Shown here: piece after piece, positions 1 to 6,127 of the stretch
How positions within the stretch are numbered: the first letter of the stretch is position 1
How the letters are laid out: the number at the start of each line of letters is the position of its first letter
Assembly: GCA_013813675.1 (NCBI GenBank)
Contig: JACCRH010000022.1
Span: 1 to 15,520, forward strand
Direction: 5' to 3'
Length of the DNA: 15,520 bases
From: Gemmatimonadales bacterium
GTDB taxonomy: Bacteria > Gemmatimonadota > Gemmatimonadetes > Gemmatimonadales > GWC2-71-9
Notes under the pieces: model-generated
Databases searched by the model: none
The model's input: only the letters and a program-made list of their open reading frames with translations
What the model was told of the DNA's origin: nothing
Position numbers and translations under genes: made by a program

Positions 1-657
1 CACAACCTCGGCGTGGCGCTCGAGCGCTTGGGCCGGCTGGACGAGGCCGAGACCGCCTACGGGGATGCGGCTGGCCGGGCAGGGGACGACGCGCGGGTGA
101 TGCTGGGCTGGGGCGTGGTGGCCCTCAAGCGGGGCGCATACCAGGTCGCGCATGGGCGCCTGGCCCGCGCGCGGGAGCTCGCGGGTGCCAAGCCGGTGCC
201 GCCGCTCTGGTATTGGGCGGCTACGCTGGCGAGCGCCGGACTCGACGACCCGTCCGCGGCGCTGGCGGCCGCGGAGGAGGGGGCCACAGCCCATCCGGGG
301 AGCGCCGTGTTGCGGAACAACCTCGCTGTGCTGCGCGAGCTGGCCGGCGACGTCGCCGGCGCGGAGTCGATGCTCCGAGCGGCGTTGGCCGAAGATCCGT
401 CGCTGCCCCAGATCTCCAAGAACCTGGCCGACATCCTCTACCGCGACGGGCGCTATGACGAGGCGCGGGAATCCTACGAGCGCGCCGCCAAGCTCGCCCC
501 CGACCTGGGCGACGACCTGTACTTCAAGCTCGGCAACATCGCCTACCGGCGCCGCGACCACGAGCAGGCTCGGCAGAGCTGGCGCCGTGCGACCGAGCTC
601 AACCCGGGTCACGAGCTGGCCCGGGTCAATCTCGACATGCTGGACGTCGGCCGGTGA
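1..657 (+). CDS. TPR-repeat protein, C-terminal part (5' end outside window)
   Basis: The frame is open from base 1, so this is the last 218 residues of a longer protein. The visible part is almost entirely tetratricopeptide repeats, about six helix pairs with the usual small and aromatic positions (for example LGNIAYRRRDHEQARQSW near the end). TPR solenoids are protein-binding scaffolds; no catalytic domain is visible. The TGA stop overlaps the GTG start of cheR in a GTGA tetranucleotide, so the two are probably translationally coupled and this protein belongs to the chemosensory operon. Its last repeat resembles the end of the TPR protein at 3896-4783, including ARQSW and a following DMLD. 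Some CheR proteins carry fused TPR repeats; here the repeats are a separate gene just ahead of cheR. What lies N-terminal cannot be seen. The TPR call is firm, the role is inferred. Confidence 0.85.
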   Translation, partial: HNLGVALERLGRLDEAETAYGDAAGRAGDDARVMLGWGVVALKRGAYQVAHGRLARARELAGAKPVPPLWYWAATLASAGLDDPSAALAAAEEGATAHPGSAVLRNNLAVLRELAGDVAGAESMLRAALAEDPSLPQISKNLADILYRDGRYDEARESYERAAKLAPDLGDDLYFKLGNIAYRRRDHEQARQSWRRATELNPGHELARVNLDMLDVGR

Positions 658-1472
658 TCCCCGCCGACGATCCCGGCTTCGAGGCGCTGGCCCGCAAGAT
701 CTCCGGCGCCGGATTCGCAGTCGAGGCCTACAAGGACAAGTGCATCCGCCGGAGGATCGCGGTGCGGATGCGGGCCTGCGGCGTTCACACCTACGCCGAC
801 TACCAGGCGCTGCTCGACCGGAACCCCACGGAGTACGAGCGGCTCCGGGACGCGCTCACCATCAACGTCACCCGGTTCTACCGCAATGCGGAGACCTGGA
901 ACCTGCTGCGCCGCGAGCTGATCCCCCGGCTCTGCGCCCCGGGTGCCGGCGAGATCCGGGCGTGGAGCGCGGGATGCTCCTCCGGAGAGGAGCCCTACAC
1001 CATCGCGATCCTCGCCGCCGAGTACCTCGATGGCTGCGGGCGATCGGGTGAGCTCGACCGGCTGGTGGTGGACGCGACGGATGTGGATCGGCTCAGCCTG
1101 GAGCGGGCCATGGCAGCGCGCTATCGCCCCGAGAACCTGACCGAGATGCCGGCGGAGCTGGCCCAGCGCTATCTGGAGCCGGTGGGGCATGAGCTGCAGA
1201 TCGCCGCCCGCGTCCGGCGCCGCGTCTTCGTGCGGCGGCTGGATCTCAACTCCAGACGACCTCCGCGCCGCGACTACCACATGGTGGTCTGCCGTAACGT
1301 GCTGATCTACTTCGACCGGCCGATGCAGGAGCGGCTGTTCCAGATCTTCGCCGACAGCCTGGTGCCGGGAGGCTACCTGGTGATCGGAAAGGTGGAGACG
1401 CTGTTCGGCGCCGTCCGCGAGCGGCTGATCCTGGTGGACCCCCGTGAGCGAGTGTATCGGCGGCCCGCATGA
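654..1472 (+). CDS. cheR: Chemoreceptor glutamate methyltransferase CheR
   Basis: A 272-residue protein, the usual length for CheR, which transfers methyl groups from S-adenosylmethionine to glutamates on chemoreceptor cytoplasmic domains during adaptation. The N-terminal helical domain (about 1-75) ends in the typical TRFYRN segment at 73-78. The SAM-binding loop WSAGCSSGEEPYT lies at 104-116, and the CRNVLIYFD strand/turn at 213-221 followed by PGGYLVIG closes the Rossmann-like fold. The start is GTG at 654, overlapping the upstream stop by four bases; the protein then begins with a normal CheR N-terminus, so no earlier start is needed. The stop overlaps cheD by ATGA. There is no TPR or receptor-tethering extension on this polypeptide. 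Confidence 0.95.
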   Translation: MIPADDPGFEALARKISGAGFAVEAYKDKCIRRRIAVRMRACGVHTYADYQALLDRNPTEYERLRDALTINVTRFYRNAETWNLLRRELIPRLCAPGAGEIRAWSAGCSSGEEPYTIAILAAEYLDGCGRSGELDRLVVDATDVDRLSLERAMAARYRPENLTEMPAELAQRYLEPVGHELQIAARVRRRVFVRRLDLNSRRPPRRDYHMVVCRNVLIYFDRPMQERLFQIFADSLVPGGYLVIGKVETLFGAVRERLILVDPRERVYRRPA

Positions 1473-1957
1473 GCCGGCGCGAGATCATCGTCCGGGTGGC
1501 CGATCTCCAGATCGGCGGAACGGGGGACCTCCTGGTCACCGTGGGCTTGGGCAGCTGCATCGCGATCGTGTTGTACGATTCCGCCGCCTGCGTCGGCGGG
1601 CTGGCCCATGTGCTGCTGCCCTCTCCGGCGCTGAGCAGGCACGACGGGAATCCGGCCAAGTCGCCGCATACCGCCGTTCCTCGACTGCTCGAGCTGATGG
1701 GTGGCCGGGGAGCGAGTCCGCGGCGGATCACCGCCCGGCTCGCCGGCGGAGCCAGCATGTTCGCCGCCCTTGCGCCGCCGGGCACCATCCAGATGGGAGA
1801 GCGGAACGTGGTCGCGTCGCGCCAGGTGTTGAACGCTCACGGAGTTCCGCTGGTGGGTGAATCCGTGGGGGGTGACTTCGGCCGGACCGTCCGGCTCGAC
1901 GTCACCGAGGGAACCCTCGAGGTACGATCGGTGGCCCATGGTATCCATTCGATCTGA
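1469..1957 (+). CDS. cheD: Chemoreceptor glutamine deamidase CheD
   Basis: A 162-residue protein. CheD converts specific receptor glutamines to glutamates and in some species also interacts with the phosphatase CheC. The signature VTVGLGSC gives a putative catalytic Cys30, with Thr24 six residues before it and His47 seventeen residues after it in GGLAHVLLP. This spacing fits the Cys/His/Thr active site described for Thermotoga CheD. Further conserved family pieces are the GGASMF stretch and VGGDFGRTV near the C-terminus. The start ATG overlaps the cheR stop (ATGA). The 3' end overlaps the start of cheB by 20 bases. No cheC is visible in the window, so any CheD/CheC feedback would need a partner elsewhere. 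Confidence 0.95.
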   Translation: MSRREIIVRVADLQIGGTGDLLVTVGLGSCIAIVLYDSAACVGGLAHVLLPSPALSRHDGNPAKSPHTAVPRLLELMGGRGASPRRITARLAGGASMFAALAPPGTIQMGERNVVASRQVLNAHGVPLVGESVGGDFGRTVRLDVTEGTLEVRSVAHGIHSI

Positions 1958-3014
1958 GGCGCGCACCGTCCTGGTGGTGGACGACAGTCCCTTCTTCCGC
2001 CGTCTGCTCACCGACGTGGTGGACGGCACCGGAGAGTTCTCCGTGGTGGCCACCGCGCGGAACGGGATGGACGCGCTCCGGAAAGTCCATTCTCACGGCC
2101 CCGACGTGGTGCTGATGGACCTGGAAATGCCGGAGCTCGACGGACTCGGCGCCATTGGATACATCATGTCCGAGTCGCCCCGGCCGATCGTAGTGGTGAG
2201 CTCCTATGCCGGCCCCGGAACCGCCGCCGCGATCCGGGCCCTCGAGCTCGGTGCCGTGGATCTCGTGGCCAAGGAAGAGGAGCGCACCGCGGAGGCGGCA
2301 CACCGGTTGGCCGACCGCCTGTTGGGCGCGCTTCGCGCCGCGCGTTCCGCCGATATCCACCGGATGCCGATGCTCGCCCGGCCCTCGCGCGCCGCGCCTC
2401 CGACGACTCTGTTCGCACTGCCGGGACGGGCCCGTTTTTGCGTGGCCATCGCGGCTTCCACCGGGGGCCCCCGTGCCCTGGCGGAGCTGGTGCCGCGACT
2501 GCCCGCCGGGCTCCAGGCCGGTGTGCTGATCGTCCAGCATATGCCGCCCCGGTTTACTCGGAGTCTCGCCGAGCGGCTTGCGGCCCAGAGTCGCATCGGC
2601 GTGGTGGAGGCCGGCCATGACACTCCGTTTCTCGCCGACACTGCCTATGTGGCCCCCGGAGATTTTCACATGCGCGTCGTCGCCGGCCCGGATGGCCCGC
2701 GGATCGAGCTGGGACGAGAACCGACCGTCTGGGGGGTACGCCCCGCGGCGGATCCGCTGTTTCGGAGCGTCGCGGGGCTATACGGGCCCCGGGCCGTCGG
2801 CGTGGTCCTCACGGGCCTGGGTCGCGACGGCGCCGACGGCCTGCGCCGGATCCACGACGCCGGTGGCGTCGGGATCGCACAGGACCGGGAGACTTCGACG
2901 ATCTACGGCATGCCCAACGCCGCGCTCCAGGCCGGTGGAACCCGTTACGTGTTGCCGGTGGGCCAGATTGCCGCCCGGGTCGCCGATGAGCTCGGCCGAA
3001 TGGAGAAGCGATGA
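1938..3014 (+). CDS. cheB: Chemotaxis response regulator methylesterase/deamidase CheB
   Basis: A 358-residue two-domain protein that removes receptor methyl groups, and deamidates, when phosphorylated by CheA. The receiver domain (about 9-125) has the acidic pair D15-D16, phospho-acceptor D61 in VLMDLEMPELDG, and a conserved lysine at K112, followed by EEE rather than the usual proline. A linker of about 40 residues leads to the methylesterase domain (about 166-350), with catalytic triad candidates S174 (AASTGG), H201 (VQHMPP) and D297 (TGLGRDGADG). The frame is open upstream of 1938, but ATG 1938 is chosen because the receiver domain starts within ten residues; the 27 extra upstream residues are low-complexity read-through of the cheD end. 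The stop overlaps the next gene by ATGA. Confidence 0.95.
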   Translation: MVSIRSEARTVLVVDDSPFFRRLLTDVVDGTGEFSVVATARNGMDALRKVHSHGPDVVLMDLEMPELDGLGAIGYIMSESPRPIVVVSSYAGPGTAAAIRALELGAVDLVAKEEERTAEAAHRLADRLLGALRAARSADIHRMPMLARPSRAAPPTTLFALPGRARFCVAIAASTGGPRALAELVPRLPAGLQAGVLIVQHMPPRFTRSLAERLAAQSRIGVVEAGHDTPFLADTAYVAPGDFHMRVVAGPDGPRIELGREPTVWGVRPAADPLFRSVAGLYGPRAVGVVLTGLGRDGADGLRRIHDAGGVGIAQDRETSTIYGMPNAALQAGGTRYVLPVGQIAARVADELGRMEKR

Positions 3015-3433
3015 ACAGTGAGGGCTGGCTGCTGGTCCGTGCCGGGGGCCGCAGGGTGGGGCTCGCGCTGGACCAGGTCATCGAGGTTCTCGACCTGGGC
3101 CCGGTCTACCCCGTCCCATCGCTGGAGCCCGCCATTCGCGGCGTGACTGCCTCCCGCGGGCGGATCGTTCCGCTGTTGCATCTCGCGTCCCTGCTCGAAG
3201 GGCGTGCAGTCGGTTCCGGCGGCGGTACCGCGGTGATGGTACAGCTCGGCGGGCAGCGGCTCTGTCTGGAGGTGGACGACGCGGAGGAGGTCTTGCGCGA
3301 GCCGGGACTTCCGGTTCCGCGGGACATCTCGCTGCCGTTCGCCGTGGCCGTGGCGCGGCAGGCGGACGGAATCGTGCCGTTGCTCGACCTCAGCGCCATC
3401 AGCGCTCGCTTTTCGGAGGCGGCCATCCCATGA
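3011..3433 (+). CDS. CheW-like coupling protein, first copy
   Basis: A 140-residue single-domain CheW-like protein. CheW domains are two small beta-barrels that link chemoreceptors to CheA. The pattern here is GGRRVGLALDQVIEVLDL at about 12-29, then RGVTASRGRIVPLLHLASLL at 43-62, then a second sub-barrel ending in GIVPLLDLSAI. The arginine of the canonical N-R-G-x-(I/V)-P motif is kept (SRGRIVP), but the sequence is short and diverged at the N-terminus, lacking a typical QxVxFxLG first strand. A GGAGAAG ribosome-binding site overlaps the end of cheB just before the ATG. It overlaps the second cheW by ATGA. Family assignment is good; which receptor or kinase it serves cannot be told. Confidence 0.8.
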   Translation: MNSEGWLLVRAGGRRVGLALDQVIEVLDLGPVYPVPSLEPAIRGVTASRGRIVPLLHLASLLEGRAVGSGGGTAVMVQLGGQRLCLEVDDAEEVLREPGLPVPRDISLPFAVAVARQADGIVPLLDLSAISARFSEAAIP

Positions 3434-3894
3434 ATGCCGCGGATGATATCCAAGTCGTGACCTTCCGGGTCGGTTTCCAGGAATTCGCCTTCGATATCCT
3501 GCAGATCGAACGGATCCTGCGATACGAGCCGCCCGCCCGCCTCCCCCAGGCTCCGCAATTTCTGGAGGGAGTGGTTCAATACGGAGGCGGCACGGTCCCG
3601 GTGGTGGATCTGCGGAAACGCTTCGAGCTGGAGGCCCCGATCCGGGACGAAACCCGCCTGATGATCGTCGACCTTGGCGAGCACCGCGTGGGCGTCCTGG
3701 TGGACGAGGTGCGCGAGGTGCTGCGGGTCGACAGCCGGACCATCACCGCGCCGGGCCCGGTCGTGAGCGGGCTGGCCGCGGCCTACATCTCGGGACTGGT
3801 CACCAGACCCCGACGCACCATCATCATACTCAACGCACGAAAGCTCCTTTCTTCCACCGAGCGCCTGGCGCTCAGCGCGATCGGGAGCGGCTGA
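3430..3894 (+). CDS. cheW: CheW-like coupling protein, second copy
   Basis: A 154-residue CheW that fits the family better than its upstream neighbour. It has QVVTFRVGFQEFAFDI at 8-23, IERILRY, LPQAPQFLEGVV at 38-49 and TVPVVDLRKRF at 55-65, then a second sub-barrel with VGVLVDEVREVL at 87-98. It should couple receptors to CheA at the membrane-proximal array. The normally conserved N-L-R-G segment before the TVPVVDL strand reads QYGGG, so the arginine present in most CheW proteins is absent. The ATG overlaps the stop of the first cheW (ATGA) and has a GGAGG about 10 bases upstream. Two tandem divergent CheW copies suggest either two receptor classes or one copy acting as array filler. Confidence 0.9.
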   Translation: MNAADDIQVVTFRVGFQEFAFDILQIERILRYEPPARLPQAPQFLEGVVQYGGGTVPVVDLRKRFELEAPIRDETRLMIVDLGEHRVGVLVDEVREVLRVDSRTITAPGPVVSGLAAAYISGLVTRPRRTIIILNARKLLSSTERLALSAIGSG

Positions 3895-3895
3895 C

Positions 3896-4783
3896 ATGAG
3901 TGAGTCGTTATTGGCCGGTCTCAAAGGCCAGTATGAGGAGATCGAGGTTCGCTTGGGCGCGGCGCAGGACGCCGAGACCCGCGAGGGCGTGAAGCGCGAG
4001 ATCATCGCGCTCTTCAGGCGGGTGGACGGCGCGCTCGTTGAATTGGGGCAGCTCAAGGACGGCATCCGCGGCCTGGCCGAGCGCTACAAGCAGATGAACC
4101 CGGCGGCGGGGCTCCCGCCGGCCGGGCCGACCCCGGCTCCCCAGTTCACCGGCGCCCGGCCCGCGGTGCAGGCGGATCACCTGGGCGCCTCGACCTTCAT
4201 CGAGAAGGGCTGGAGCCTGATCTCCCTCGGCGACCACGCCGGCGCGATTCAGTCGCTGGAGAAAGCCCTGGCGCTGTCACCCGGCGCAATCCAGGCGCAG
4301 TCCCTGCTGGGCTGGGCGCAGATGCTGCACGAGGACTACGACGACGCCCTAGGGACCTTCTCAAGGGTGCTGATGAAGGAGCCGGCCAACGCGCTGGCGC
4401 GGATCAACGTCGGGTACATCTGCCTGAAGAAGCGGATCTTCGGTGAGGCGATCGAGCACCTGTCGAAAGCCATCCGGCTGGACAACGACCGGAAGGCGAC
4501 GCTCTACGCCCACTATTATCTTGGGTTGGTGTACCTGGAGCGCGAGATGTATGAGGACGCCCAAAGCTTCTTCCGCAAGACCCTCGTGTTGGGCCCCAAC
4601 CTGATCGAGGCGTACTACGACATGGGCCGCGCCCGGTGGTTCGCGGGCGACAAGGACGGGGCTCGGCAGAGCTGGGCCGAGGGTCACAAGGCCAACAAGT
4701 TCAATCCCTGGGCCAAGCGCTGCCAGGACATGCTCGACCTGGTCGCCGCCGGAGGTGAGGTCCCGCGCAACCTGCCTTCCTGA
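3896..4783 (+). CDS. TPR protein with N-terminal helical segment, tail of the che operon
   Basis: A 295-residue soluble protein with no signal peptide. Residues 1-67 are charged and helical, possibly coiled coil (GLKGQYEEIEVRL and onward). A proline/alanine-rich linker follows at about 68-92, then four to five TPR units from 96 to 275. The last unit contains GARQSWAEG and DMLDL, resembling the end of the TPR gene at 1-657; 15 bases (568-582 and 4661-4675) are identical between the two. It starts one base after the cheW stop with a GGGAG upstream, so it is almost certainly co-transcribed with the che genes. A plausible job is a cytoplasmic adaptor for the chemosensory array or its output. That is inference; the family is not one I can name. 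Confidence 0.85.
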   Translation: MSESLLAGLKGQYEEIEVRLGAAQDAETREGVKREIIALFRRVDGALVELGQLKDGIRGLAERYKQMNPAAGLPPAGPTPAPQFTGARPAVQADHLGASTFIEKGWSLISLGDHAGAIQSLEKALALSPGAIQAQSLLGWAQMLHEDYDDALGTFSRVLMKEPANALARINVGYICLKKRIFGEAIEHLSKAIRLDNDRKATLYAHYYLGLVYLEREMYEDAQSFFRKTLVLGPNLIEAYYDMGRARWFAGDKDGARQSWAEGHKANKFNPWAKRCQDMLDLVAAGGEVPRNLPS

Positions 4784-4785
4784 CC

Positions 4786-5679
4786 TTGCTTGCCTCGAGC
4801 TTCCTCGAGGCCGCACTCCTCTTCATCCTGCAGGGCGCTCCCCGATCGGTGCAGGTCGGGCAGGTGACCGCCGTGGCATGGCCGGAGCAGATGGCCCTCG
4901 CGGTCGAGTTGGCGGAGCAGGCCCGCCGCCCGACCGAGTGGCCCGGCTTGGGCCGGACGGTCCCACCGCCGTTGCGTCTGGTGGTCGTGCCCGACGGCCG
5001 GCGACTGGACTCGCTCACCCTGGGGCGCGCGCCGCGCTGGGGAGCGGCGGTGGCGCTGCCCGCTCTTCGCACCATCGTGCTTCGCGCCGACGCCGGTGAC
5101 CTGTCCCGGACGCTTCGCCACGAGCTGGCACACCTCGCGTTGCACCAGCAGGTGGAGGTCCGCGTGCCGCTCTGGTTCGACGAGGGGTATGCCGGTTGGG
5201 CCGCCGGCGAGTGGGAGCGAATGGGCGGCCTGGAGCTGAACCTCGCGGTGGCGCGGGGCGCGCTCCCGGGATTCCGCGCGCTCGACGGCGCGCTCCGGGG
5301 CACCGAAACCAGCGCGGACGCGGCCTACGCGCTGGCGGTCTCGGCAGTCACCGATCTGGCCCGTAGAAATCCCTCCGGCACATTGGGGCCGCTGCTGGCA
5401 GCGTTGAATCAGGGAAAGGATTTCGAAGGCGCGGTCCAGGCGACGACCGGGCTGAGCCTGGATCGTTTCGAGGAGGAATGGCAGCGCTCGATGCGCCGGC
5501 GGTACGGCCTGGTGACCTGGCTGCTGGCCGGGGGCGGTTGGGCGCTCATTGCGATCGCCGTCCTCGGATTGGTACACTTTCGCCGCCGAGCCGACCGGGA
5601 GCGTCGCCAGGCGCTCGATCAGGGTTGGGAAATAGACCCGGAAGCTGTAGATGGACCTGAACTTGACCCGACCCGATAA
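4786..5679 (+). CDS. Membrane-anchored HExxH metallopeptidase, MA-type
   Basis: A 297-residue predicted zinc peptidase. HELAH at 112-116 supplies two histidine ligands and the catalytic glutamate; E133 in WFDEGYAGWAAGEW is the likely third ligand, the arrangement of the MA-like gluzincin families (Peptidase_MA_2 type). One transmembrane helix lies at about 241-263, followed by a basic RRRADRERRQ stretch and an acidic tail, suggesting the catalytic domain faces outside and the tail the cytoplasm. The N-terminus (LASSFLEAALLFILQG) is a weak signal-peptide-like segment. The start is TTG two bases after the upstream stop; no ATG or GTG exists further upstream in frame back to the stop at 4756, and the next ATG (4891) would remove the hydrophobic segment. 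No clear ribosome-binding site is visible. Substrate unknown. Confidence 0.75.
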   Translation: MLASSFLEAALLFILQGAPRSVQVGQVTAVAWPEQMALAVELAEQARRPTEWPGLGRTVPPPLRLVVVPDGRRLDSLTLGRAPRWGAAVALPALRTIVLRADAGDLSRTLRHELAHLALHQQVEVRVPLWFDEGYAGWAAGEWERMGGLELNLAVARGALPGFRALDGALRGTETSADAAYALAVSAVTDLARRNPSGTLGPLLAALNQGKDFEGAVQATTGLSLDRFEEEWQRSMRRRYGLVTWLLAGGGWALIAIAVLGLVHFRRRADRERRQALDQGWEIDPEAVDGPELDPTR

Positions 5680-5691
5680 CGGTGGTAGCCT
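5663..5691 (+). promoter_or_regulatory. Possible promoter for the small membrane protein gene
   Basis: TTGACC (5663-5668) and TAGCCT (5686-5691) are separated by 17 bases. The -35 fits five of six positions of the sigma-70 consensus; the -10 fits only three of six. Initiation 7-9 bases after the -10 would fall on or just before the ATG at 5700, giving a leaderless transcript, which would agree with the lack of a clear ribosome-binding site there. It lies in the last codons of the peptidase gene and its spacer. Confidence 0.3.
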
Positions 5692-5699
5692 CAACCCCA

Positions 5700-5906
5700 A
5701 TGTCCAGTGCTCGGCCACCGGCCCCCGCGCCCGTCGCGGGATCCCGGAGGTTTCTGCTCGCCCGGCGGAACCTCCTTATTCTTGCGGCGGCGGTGCTGGT
5801 GCTCGTGGCCGGGTACCTGACCCTCGTCGCGGGGTATCCGAGCGCTGCCGCGGTCATCCTGGTCCTCGGCTACTGCGTGCTCTTTCCGCTCGGCATCGCC
5901 CTCTGA
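5700..5906 (+). CDS. Small two-helix membrane protein, DUF3098-like
   Basis: A 68-residue protein. A short alanine/proline-rich N-terminus is followed by RRFLLARRN and then two hydrophobic helices, LLILAAAVLVLVAGYLTLVAG and AAVILVLGYCVLFPLGIAL, separated by a tight turn. The layout of a basic FxxRxN start, a G-Y turn and a second helix ending at the C-terminus resembles DUF3098 proteins, small membrane proteins of unknown function seen in Bacteroidota and relatives; the match is by eye only. An in-frame GTG at 5682 would add six residues; ATG 5700 is preferred because it sits at the expected position after a possible promoter. It lies 20 bases after the peptidase stop. No function can be given. 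Confidence 0.65.
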   Translation: MSSARPPAPAPVAGSRRFLLARRNLLILAAAVLVLVAGYLTLVAGYPSAAAVILVLGYCVLFPLGIAL

Positions 5907-5936
5907 AGGGTGTTGGTCATCACGGCATGGTCCCTG

Positions 5937-5958
5937 CGCATGCGGTACGCATGCGGTG
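5937..5958. repeat. Tandem 11-base repeat carrying twin 8-base palindromes
   Basis: Two copies of CGCATGCGGT(A/G) follow each other directly. Each contains the perfect palindrome CGCATGCG (5937-5944 and 5948-5955), so their centres are 11 bases apart, about one helical turn. The pair can also fold as an 8-base stem with a GTA loop. It sits between the small membrane gene and tRNA-Val. It could be a protein-binding site or an RNA hairpin; no T-run follows, so a simple terminator is unlikely. Confidence 0.5.
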
Positions 5959-5984
5959 TCCGGAGAGGGGCCGCGCCGGCCGTG

Positions 5985-6059
5985 GGGCGAATAGCTCAGC
6001 CGGTTCAGAGCGCCTGCCTTACACGCAGGATGTCGGGGGTTCGAATCCCTCTTCGCCCA
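5985..6059 (+). tRNA. tRNA-Val, anticodon TAC
   Basis: A 75-base cloverleaf. The acceptor stem is GGGCGAA with TTCGCCC; the D-arm is GCTC/GAGC; the anticodon stem is CCTGC/GCAGG with loop CTTACAC, anticodon TAC at 6020-6022; the T-arm carries GGTTCGAATCC. The discriminator base is A. The 3' CCA is not encoded (TTC follows), so a CCA-adding enzyme is needed. The gene lies between two protein-coding genes. Confidence 0.97.
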
Positions 6060-6090
6060 TTCGCAGTTGCGTCGTGAGCATTGACGCCGT

Positions 6091-6106
6091 CGGTCCCGCG
6101 GGACCG
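6091..6106. promoter_or_regulatory. 16-base perfect palindrome in a gene leader
   Basis: CGGTCCCGCGGGACCG is a perfect inverted repeat, 31 bases after tRNA-Val and 8 bases before the GGGAGG ribosome-binding site of the secreted TPR gene. It may be an operator for that gene. As RNA it would form a 6-base stem with a CGCG tetraloop, followed by TTCCTCTC, so a weak terminator behind the tRNA is an alternative. Confidence 0.4.
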
Positions 6107-6127
6107 TTCCTCTCGGGAGGCTTTCGC

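Noticed and set aside
152..1051. 299-codon + strand frame overlapping the TPR and cheR genes
   Set aside because: Arg/Pro-rich translation out of frame with two well-supported genes.
1857..1937. Upstream extension of the cheB frame
   Set aside because: It overlaps the conserved end of cheD and adds 27 low-complexity residues before a complete receiver domain.
3106..4065. 319-codon minus-strand frame over the cheW genes
   Set aside because: Shadow of two CheW genes and the start of the TPR gene, with no family features.
5969..5981. GGCCG-CGC-CGGCC hairpin as a terminator before tRNA-Val
   Set aside because: Only five base pairs and no T-run; such GC hairpins are frequent by chance at this composition.
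6081..6109. TTGACG at 6081 as a -35 for the secreted TPR gene
   Set aside because: No -10-like hexamer at 16-18 bases; the position is occupied by the palindrome end CCGTTC.
5651..6127. Upstream extension of the secreted TPR gene frame
   Set aside because: The frame would run through the small membrane gene and tRNA-Val and would bury the signal peptide; the start at 6128 with GGGAGG is far better.
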